From NCBI GenBank assembly GCA_016271365.2, contig JADMNL010000028.1:97557501-97621500 (forward strand): 64,000 bases of DNA. The letters run 5' to 3'. Numbering within the stretch: the stretch's first letter is position 1; each line of letters begins with the position of its first letter. Of this stretch, positions 56,355 to 64,000 are shown piece by piece. The notes beneath the pieces were generated by a model. It saw only the letters and a program-made list of their open reading frames with translations. It made no database searches and was not told where the DNA came from. The stretch comes from Neoceratodus forsteri. Lineage: Eukaryota; Chordata; Ceratodontiformes; Ceratodontidae. The translations under genes were made by a program, and so were the position numbers.

Positions 56355-57489
56355 GGTAACATACAGGAGCCAGGAGGCTCTGACAAGTGGATGGTACAAC
56401 TTAGGTCCAAACATGGTGAGGTAAGTAGTCTAGCGACAAGTTACATAACAGTACAGGGTGGTAGAATATTGACTAATAACTAATCACAGCTCGATATGAG
56501 CATAATGGAAACAGCATGAAAAGAAAAAAAAATCAATAAATTTTAGACCATACTAGTTTAGAAATTATCTTAAAATAATCGCCTAACAAGAGAGAAGGCT
56601 AGAATACTGTACAGAAGGGAGGTGGGTACTGATAAGATCAGGTCGCCATTCAAGAGGGGGAACGGTAAGTGCCATATTCAGGTTTACAGCACAGGTATGA
56701 CCGTAGCCGTAGAAACTGTTCACCGGGCTGCTTCCTCAGAGAATCAGGGGAGGGAGAGAGTATGTAGGGTCTATGTAGAACACAGACAGACTGCGGCAGT
56801 TTTGAGGAAACTCCATAGGGATGTTTTGAAGCAGGGGTGGGAGGGAGAGGCATGGACTCAGGTGGGAAGGGAGTTCTACATTTAAGGCGCGTGCACAGAG
56901 AAGGCCTGGTCACCTGTGAGGGTGCGGGTCTTTGGAACCAGTCAGGCCTGCGCAGCACTAGATCTTAAGTGGTAGGCAGGGATAGCGGGTATCAGGGGAA
57001 CAGCGAGTGCCGAGGGGAAGGCAGTTCTGACTACGTTATCTATGAAATTGCCAAGGACAAAAGCATGGTGCTTTTCAGGGGGGAGCCACTCCAGCCGTGA
57101 GTAGAGCTCACAGCAGTGTGTAAGGCAAGGGGCAGAGAGTGCGAACTGGCATATATTGTTGCAAGTAGTGTCCCATTTCACAAGGCTAGAGTTTGGGACA
57201 GAAGCGAAGGCAACAAGCCCATTGCAGAGTGTGGGAAGGAGTATCCCCCCTGGCTATGGCGAGCCTAGCAGCCGGGGTGAGGCAGTCCTTGGCTCTGTAG
57301 GCATGGCTGAGATTGCCATTCGAGGCTTTACATACATTCCGTATATGCGTGGTGAGGTCAAGTTGTGGATCGAGGGTAACCTCTAGATATTTGACAGAGT
57401 CAATAACTGGCAGGAGGGAGCCATTTGCTCCATAGGTTTTTAGTGGCACGGGGCAGGCAGAAGTTTTAGCCACAGACCCCAAAAACATG
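56355..57489 (-). mobile_element. LINE-X, ORF2 C-terminus and proximal 3' UTR
   Basis: On the minus strand the frame from 57489 reads FLGSVAKTSACPVPLKTYGA, VIDSVKYLEVTLDPQLDL and THIRNVCKASNGNLSHAYR, the post-RT segment of a Jockey-superfamily LINE. Further downstream are FHAFVLGNFIDN-type remnants (near 57060) and NLPSAL. The 3' UTR repeat (222 bp unit) begins near 56560 and is cut by the L1 at 56354. The RT lies beyond the solo LTR, at 59103 and above. Confidence 0.8.
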
Positions 57490-59102
57490 TGTAACCCCCC
57501 TGCAAATGGGGGGTCTCAAAAGACTTCCAGGAGCTTGCTTGAATGCTCCAAGCCTGAATGGTGTTTGGCATTTAAGCCATTTATCAGTGAGTGTTTTGAG
57601 CCTCTGGTACTGTCTTTAAGAGCTGTCTGCTTGCAGACAAATTAGTTTGTATGGGGGACTGTGTGCTTCTCGAGTACCACTTGAGCTGCTGCCAATTCAC
57701 TTCATTTTTGCAGTCACTAGGAGTGCAAAGGGAACCTATCTGAAAGATGTAACTGTTTGCCAGAAATTATTTAGAGTAACAATGAAATTACAGTTTGTCT
57801 AACCTGCTTCTTTGCAGTCAGAACTGTGTCTGCTAGTTCCCATTCTAGTTTTGAACTGCTGAACTGGACCAATCAGTGTGGGTAAGCTAGCTCTAAAATG
57901 GTGCCTTGGACGAATCAGAACTTGACTCATAATCTGAGCCAGCCACAAGAGGATTGTATGGGCAGTGACTCTGGGAGATGTAGTTTAGACTTCAGTGCCT
58001 TTTGGACCAACAGCAGCAGTCTATTGTGAGTGACAGCCAATCCAGTCAAGAACTGGGAGGAACTCAAAGGAAGTGCCCAGTTTTGTCGGGTTGGAGCTTC
58101 AGTTGAGCTTGGCAGTGAAGAAGGAAGGAGCCCTGTGCTTTTTCAGTGTGCAGTTTTAGTCAAAACGTGGTGTAAGGCCCAGAGTTCCGGTCTGCAGCTT
58201 GTGTAACAGCTTGTTAGGACTGAATCCGTCCTGTGAAAAGAATCAAGGATCTCTGAAGAGTAGAAACCAGGCTCACCGTGTAGAAGACTGGAAGAATTGC
58301 TGAAAATTACGCCGGTCTGTCAGGAACTGAATCTGCTGTGTGTTCTCCCGGTATTGTGCAGTAATTCGATCGGGAATACAGATGCAGCCTGCCTGGTATA
58401 GTACTTTCTTTTATAATGGATGTGTGAAGAGGTTTGTGTACCTCAAGTGAGCCCTGCTGACATTGAAGGACCCTATCTTATTTGGAGGTCGTGAGTACTA
58501 ATTCAGGGTTGTTCTCCTGTTGAATTGCCACATTAAATCCAAATGGAATTACTGTACTGCTGACTGTTTAATTCTCCTTTCTCTCTGTGTGAAAGGGCCC
58601 TACCAGCTGCCACGGGTTTGGACTAGCCACTAGGGCTTGGGTACCCAGGACAGTAACTGATAGGGATAGGCCTGTGCACAGAGCCATAATGAATTATTAG
58701 AGTGATAAGCTAATTAACCTGATTTCCCCTGTCCTTGTTATATCCCCTAAATAAATCAGAGCTGCTTGTTTCAGCAAAGTTATACTGCCTGAGGTATTTG
58801 TCTATGTTAAAGTACTGTACTGTGATTGTTGCACTGTATCTCATTTCACAGGAGGTCCCAGTGCCGAACCAGACCTGGGGGTAAGTGTATACTGTGAAGG
58901 TAATTTGATATATTGTGTGGGCCACTAGGTGGGAAGAAAGGGGGTTGCAGTGTCCCAGAGGGCTGTGACCAAGTTAGTTTAATCCATTGCAAACCCTGAC
59001 CTCTGGGTGGAGGCACCCGCCATTGATCCAGGCCCCTCAACCTGTTAGTGGCAAATCAGGCAGGGGTAGTAGCCCCTGGGATAGCGCCATCTAGGGGTTA
59101 CA
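57490..59102. mobile_element. solo LTR (1613 bp) of an LTR retroelement
   Basis: It begins TGTAACCCCC and ends GGGGTTACA, the TG...CA form with short inverted ends, and is flanked by the direct repeat CATG (57486-57489 and 59103-59106). It interrupts the LINE-X reading frame exactly at that tetranucleotide; with the LTR and one CATG set aside, the frame is continuous. An AATAAA at 58750-58755 and a TATA-like TTTTATAATGG near 58408 fit the R/U5 border and promoter of an LTR in plus orientation. No coding sequence is present. A 4 bp duplication fits Ty3/gypsy-type elements or gamma-type ERVs; the family is unresolved. Confidence 0.8.
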
Positions 59103-60295
59103 CATGGCCTGGGTCCTCTTCAAGTCGATGATAAGCTTGTGACCCTCCAGCCAGTTCTGGATATGTTCGATATTGGAGTTTAGCCGAGACTTGGTGATAT
59201 TAATATCGTGGGAGCTGGCCAGGATGACGAGGTCATCCGCATATAGAGTTGGAAGCCCATAAGTAGTGGCTGAGGGCAGTTCATTAATGAACAGGGAAAA
59301 CAGAATGGGTCCAAGGATGGATTCCTGGGGGACCCCGCAGTTAACTGGGGAGAGGACTGAGAGGGTTCGATTGAAGCAGGTGTATTGCTGCCTACCACCA
59401 AAGTAGTTGAAGAACCAGTCGAGGGCTCAGTTGGAGAATCCAAAAGACTGAAGAGCGGAGTGGAGGAAGGAATGGTCAACCCAATCGAAGGCCTTAGAAA
59501 GATCGACGAATATGGTCCCTGTCATTTTGCCTTGGCCAATAGCGGACCTGATCTCGGAGGTAACCATGGCAAGCACGGTCGAAGTACTGTGCCCTTTTCT
59601 GAATCCATGCTGGGCAGGGGATAGAACATCATAACCCTGGAGGTAGTGGGAGAGTTGGGAAGCAACAGCCTTTTCAAGGAGTTTGCAGGTGGCAGACAGT
59701 ATAGCGATGGGTCGATAATTATTAGTATCTTTGGGGTCCCCTTGTCTGTAAACAGGGACAACCTTGGCAATCTTCTAAACTTCAGGGATGATCCCTGAGA
59801 TGAGGGAAGAGTTAAAGATATGGGCGACTGGTCGGGTGAGGAGGGGAGCTCCCAGGCTAAGTAGTTTAGGTTCAAGGCATTCATATCCAGCCCCCATGTG
59901 GTGGGAGAGTCCTGCCAGGAGATCCTAGGTCTCACCAACTGAGATCCGTTTGAGGTAAAAGGGCGGACGAGGGGGGTGCGCCCACTCACCGGTATGGGGC
60001 AGAGCGTTGGGGGGGGGGCCAGCAGGTCAGAGAACATGCGATTAAAAGCAGTGGCGATGGTTTGGGGGTTATTACAGCTGGCCTCCCAATGAACATGTCG
60101 GTGACCTGTTCCTTGGCAGATCCTCCAATAAGGTTCTTGACATTCTTCCAGAAGTGCCGGGGGTTGATGGCTGAGGCAAGCAGGGCAGATTTGCAGTACT
60201 CTGTTTTTGATGCCCTTATAGCTTTCTTACAGGCGTTTCTGAGTTGCCGATATTCAAGGAGGTTCCATGCTGCAAACCAAGGTGACACTGTGTGA
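59103..60295 (-). mobile_element. LINE-X, endonuclease-RT linker and reverse transcriptase
   Basis: Read on the minus strand: QLRNACKKAIRASKTEYCKS and NPRHFWKNVKNLIGGSAKEQ (linker, 60245-60110), KVVPVYRQGDPKDTNNYRPIA (near 59770, different frame), LSPAQHGFRK, GTIFVDLSKAFDWVDHSFLH (motif A, near 59500), NCGVPQESILGPILFSLFIN (motif B, near 59330) and LYADDLVILASSHD (motif C, intact, near 59240). Several stops are present. The 3' continuation is across the solo LTR at 57489. The upstream endonuclease has been lost, because an L1/Tx1 copy adjoins at about 60296. Confidence 0.8.
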
Positions 60296-62335
60296 ACAAA
60301 AATGTCACACCAGCCTGTATTAGGTGATACAAACAAAGGTTTGAGATTGGCATGCAAAAATTGACAGAAAAAAAGGAACGTAGGATTCACCATTTGTTGC
60401 CCTCCTAAATTACGTAGTAAATACAAATATATTCCATTTAATAGAATTAAGTCGACTCCCACAAAAGGACTAAAAAAAGACTATAAAGTTTAGTTTCTCT
60501 TGACTTAGGTACCGGAAAAACTGAACTAAGGAATAAAAAAACAGGCATGAGATAAGTTTTAATCAAATAAACACATTTTAAGTAGTTCATTTTCACCCCA
60601 TTCCAACGTTGTACCATCTGCATACCGGCTGTCATTTACTATCCCAATTCTCAATATCCATCTGAGGACTCCCGTATTCAATACCTAAAATTTTCAAGGA
60701 ACCTGTCGTTAGAAAGAGTCCTGCAACCTGTGCCAAGGGGACAACCTGACATCCTAAAGGCTTCCCTAAACTTTTAAGAGGATTCAACCATGTTCCTGAG
60801 TAGGTGCTATATTCCATACTAATTGTCATTGCATGATCAGCTGACCATGTGTTTCTGACCAAGAGAACCACATCATCAGCATATGCAAGGGCTTTGTAGG
60901 GTACCACAGAATGGGACAGGCTAATCGGGTCAATTCCTATAGCAGAATTAAGGAGTCGTAAAAGGGGATCAATACTAAACACATACAGAAGGGGGCTGAG
61001 TGGGCATCCTTGGTGAACACCTTTCTGAACAGAAACATAAGGACCAAAAAAAACATTGAGACAAGGTCGTACAGTAGCTGTGTGATGTAAACCACGTAAC
61101 CAATCTATAAAGGTATGTGGGATCCCATAATGACGTAATACCTGCCACAGAAACCCATGGTCTACATTATCAAACACCTGTCTCTGGTCCAAAGAAAAGA
61201 CATATCCTTCCAACGGAGAGACAGTTGTGATCAAAAATTTCCCGTAATAAAATCAACTGGTCAGTAATAGTCTTCCCCGGCACCGCATAAAATTGTGCAG
61301 GGGAAATCAAAGATTTCACCACAGACAAAAACCTGGTGTTCAACATCTTAGTCAGAACTTTAAAATCATTATTCAAAAGGCTTATAGGCCTCCAATTAGC
61401 CAAATCTAGTCTATCCCCTTTTTTAAAAAGAAAAATAAGGACCCCAATAGACATGTCAAAAGGCACGTTCTTGGTATGAAGGATAAAATTATACACAGTG
61501 GCAAGCTCTTCCAGGAGTTCACCACTCAAAACACGATAACGTTCTGATGTAAGGACTCCCGGACCAGGAGTTTGGACCTTTGGACAAATCCTGTACAGCA
61601 TCAGCAACTTCCTGAGCTCGAAAGGGTTCAGTCAGCCCAAGGAGGAGATCCTGTGGAGCATGGGGAACCTGAAACTGATCAAAAAAAGGAAAAAACCACG
61701 GATTTCAACAGACTGACTGCTAAATAAGGAGGCTGCATAGTCAGACGCAATGCATGGAATACGATCCCTTGTAGTTTGGACCACACCCTGTTGGTCATAA
61801 AGGCAGTAATGGTTTTAGTCTCAATCATCTCCTGGTGCCTAAGTAAGGGACAAGTGGATGCAAAAGGCCCCCCCTTGTACACTATGCTGTTGTTTTAGTT
61901 TCAATCCCTTCGTCAGTTTTAAATGAAACTGCATCATCTTGTTCTGAAAATGTGAAATTTCATCTGAAAAATCATGTCTGGTATCCTGAGAAAAAGAATA
62001 TAAGCATCGAAGCTGCTTCCTATCCTATAAGTAAAAAATATAAACTTCAGTCCTGAGACGTCTGCTGTGAGAGATAAGTAAAGACCTAAGCTCCTGCTTC
62101 GTATCCAGCCACCAGCTAACCGGATCCTCATATAAATCAAACAACGTTTTCCGGCATTTCAGAAAATACGTGACATGCTGCAAAAATGTCACTTGTAATA
62201 AAAGAGAGGCACTCAGCTTCCAGTACCCAGGTCCAATAGGGGCAGCTTCCCTACCTAATGAAAATGTTAAGAGTCTATGGTCAGAATATGCAGTAGGTTC
62301 AACGGAAACAGCCTGAACAAGTAAAGAAACAGAAA
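60296..62335 (-). mobile_element. L1/Tx1 LINE, endonuclease end to RT, 5'-truncated
   Basis: On the minus strand the 5' side (62330) reads AYSDHRLLTFSLGREAAPIG and GPGYWKLSASLL, the SDH box closing the endonuclease. Then come a long linker, FLFKKGDRLDLANWRPISLLN (near 61400), FYAVPGKTITDQLILLREI and VFSLDQRQVFDNVDHGFLW (motif A, with the usual D replaced in context). GVHQGCPLSPLLYVFSIDPLL (motif B) and ALAYADDVVLLV (motif C, intact) follow, up to 60632. GVHQGCPLSPLLYV is the Tx1-group signature, distinct from the GVPQGS of CR1 and L2. The end near 60296 joins LINE-X linker sequence. The C-terminal region is largely missing. Confidence 0.8.
60632..61234 (-). pseudogene. L1/Tx1 reverse transcriptase palm domain
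   Basis: The open stretch of 200 codons holds RT motifs A to D: SLDQRQVFDNVDHGFLWQVL, GVHQGCPLSPLLYVFSIDPL and YKALAYADDVVLLVRNTWSA, followed by STYSGTWLNPLKSLGKPLG. The YADD active site is intact. Motif A reads QRQVFDNVDH where DQxKAFDRVxH is usual, so one of the conserved catalytic-site neighbours has changed. The preceding RT part (61607-61250) is in another frame, showing a shift at about 61240. Confidence 0.8.
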
Positions 62336-64000
62336 GAAAGAGAAAATCAATATGTACAAGGAATCGCAGAAGGAGCAGGACAGAGAACTGTATCAGTTAA
62401 AGCAAAAGGAGGCTGGAAAGGCAGTCAGAACAGCAAAGGCCCAAACCGAGGAAAAGATAGCCAACTCAGTTGAGAAGGGGGATAAAACCTTTTATAGGTA
62501 CATCAGGGAGTGAAGGAAGACCGAGGGAGGGTGGGCAGAGGGAGACTGTGAAAAGGCAGAGATACTAAACAAATATTTTTGCTCAGTATTTACAAATGAA
62601 GAGGGGGAGGTACATAAAACAAACAGTAAAAACACTCTGGATACAGAAGTTGATACCAGCCCATTTACAGAAGAAAGGGTTCTGAAAGAACTCTTAAAAC
62701 TGAAGGTGGACAAAGCAATGGGGCCTGATGGGATTCATCCCAGAATTCTAAAAGAGCTAAGGGTAGAACTAGTGACACCACTGACTACCCTTTCAACAAA
62801 TCATGGGAGGATGGGGTGGTACCCGAGGACTGGAGGAGGGCAGATGTGATTCCTCTTCACAAAAGTGGGAGCAAGGCAGAAGCAGGAAACTACAGACCTG
62901 TTAGTTTAACCTCAGTGATAGGGAAAATGATGGAATCACTTCTGAAAGAAAGAATTGTTGAGTACCTAGAGGCCAGAGGGGCACAGGACCCTAGGCAGCA
63001 TGGATTCACAGCGGGAAGGTCATGCCAGATGAATCTGATAGATTTCTTTGACTGGGTGACCAAAGTAGTAGATCAGGGAGGGGCTGTGGACATGGCCTAC
63101 CTAGACTTTAGCAGGGCATTTGACACAGTCCCACACAAAAGATTAATATACAAGTTAGCCAGCCTGGGAGTGGGTCCCAAGATGACAGCCTGGGTAAAGA
63201 ATTGGCTGGAGAATAGGACACAGAGAGTAATAGTAAATGGAGTCCACTCAGAAGAAAGGAGGGTTACTAGTGGGGTACCACAGGGTTCAGTATTAGGACC
63301 GGTCCTCTTCAATGTCTTTATAGTTACATTGCAGAAGGACTGGAAGGAAAAGTATGTCTCTTTGCAGATGACACAAAGATCTGCAACAGAGTTGATGCAC
63401 AAGGTGGGTGGAAAGGATGAGAAGAGACTTGGCAAGGTTAGAGGAATGGTCAAATGTATGGCAGCTTAGATTCAATGCTAAGAAGTGCAAGGTAATGCAC
63501 CTGGGAAACAAAACCCAGGGAAGAGTACACAATGGGGGTGAGATACTAACAACAACAAAATGGAAAGGGACCTGGGGTAGTCATATCAGATGACCTAAAG
63601 GTGGGAAAGCAATGTGAGAGGGCAGCAAGGAGGGTGGGGGATACTGGGATGCATAGGAGAGGCATCACCAGTAGAAAACAGGAAGTTATTATCCCTCTGT
63701 ACAGACAGCTGGTGAGACCCCATCTGAGTACTGTGTGGAGCTCTGGAGACCCAGTCTCCGAAAAGACATAGACAGGATGGAAGCTGTCCAGAGGAGGGCA
63801 ACTAAAATGGTGCAGGGTCTGCACCGGAAGACATATGAAGAGAGACTTAAGGAGCTGAATATGTATAGCCTCGAGGAAAGGAAGGAGAGGGAAATGATAG
63901 AAACGTTGAAGTACCTCAAGGGAATCAACAAAGTCCAAGAAGGTAGCATCTTTCAAAAAGAGATGTGCAAGAACAAGAGGCACAATTTGAAGATAGAGGG
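62336..64000 (+). mobile_element. CR1 LINE, linker, RT and C-terminus (runs off window)
   Basis: Plus-strand reading begins in the endonuclease-RT linker: LYQLKQKEAGKAVRTAKAQT, KGDKTFYRYIRE (then a stop at 62512), FCSVFTNEEGE and [19 protein letters not shown]. It continues in the 217-codon frame at 62816 (below). After a shift near 63340, [16 protein letters not shown] (motif C, intact) and [20 protein letters not shown] follow. Decayed C-terminal blocks run to the window end (RGITSR near 63660, LVRPHL near 63710, LKELNMYSLEERKERE near 63850). The 5' end abuts the truncated L1/Tx1 in the opposite orientation. Confidence 0.9.
62816..63469 (+). pseudogene. CR1 reverse transcriptase domain
   Basis: The frame reads [91 protein letters not shown] (motif A) and [17 protein letters not shown]. 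Motif B is [20 protein letters not shown]. Motif C falls in the next frame after a shift near 63340, so this frame's last 40 codons are spurious. The sequence is otherwise close to the CR1 consensus, among the best preserved RT in the window. Confidence 0.9.

Overview
This 64 kb window looks like vertebrate nuclear DNA, probably from a non-mammalian vertebrate with a large, repeat-rich genome. The grounds are the co-occurrence of CR1, L2 and L1/Tx1 LINEs that still translate over long stretches, tRNA-headed SINEs of two kinds, hAT-type MITEs and a long solo LTR. I cannot name the species. I found no host protein-coding gene, rRNA gene or functional tRNA gene. Almost every open frame is either a decayed retrotransposon ORF or a by-product of palindromic repeats.

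The most unusual content is a composite repeat present six times: A 1480-3530 (+), B 5344-7541 (-), C 11662-14465 (+), D 18849-21843 (-), E 37134-39490 (+) and F 44491-48972 (-). I do not recognise it as a known family. All copies share one order of parts. These are a left end with a small hairpin; in C, D and F a palindromic block of PstI-like (CTGCAG) units; an array of ~298 bp units that are themselves imperfect palindromes; a conserved non-repetitive block with a 92-99 nt intron-like module (AG|GTAAGTATGGGG ... TTTTACAG|G); a string of short near-perfect hairpins; a larger hairpin; and a right end with a hairpin. A 12 bp motif, ATGTTTGCTTGC, lies inverted just inside both ends of the best copies. 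No copy encodes a convincing protein. This looks like a non-autonomous, probably transcribed and possibly spliced, hairpin-array element.

Region by region. 1-1.4 kb: 5' part of a LINE on the minus strand. 4.1-4.4 and 7.7-9.0 kb: CR1 fragments and a hAT-like element. 9.36-10.86 kb: a 1.5 kb palindromic DNA element. 15.2-16.0 kb: another large inverted repeat. 22-26.4 kb: an L2 LINE on the plus strand, followed by L2 (26.85-27.99), another Jockey-superfamily LINE (28.0-30.0) and a CR1 with relics of its ORF1 esterase, endonuclease and RT (30.0-32.2), all on the minus strand. 33.5-34.3 kb: a cluster of fold-back elements including a hAT MITE with an exact 8 bp target duplication. 34.4-44.5 kb: three CR1 3' ends with the same 8-bp tail repeat, two copies of one tRNA-headed SINE, and L1/Tx1 C-terminal pieces.

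49.1-62.3 kb is a nested stack. A minus-strand LINE (LINE-X) has been entered by a poly(A)-tailed ORF1-only L1-like element, which was itself entered by a second LINE (LINE-Y, + strand). LINE-X was also entered by a 1.6 kb solo LTR and adjoins, or was entered by, a Tx1-type L1. LINE-Y has an intact small ORF1 predicted to be a membrane protein. It overlaps ORF2 by ATGA, and ORF2 opens with a hydrophobic leader and a 2A-like NPGP motif. 62.34-64 kb is a further CR1 on the plus strand running off the window.
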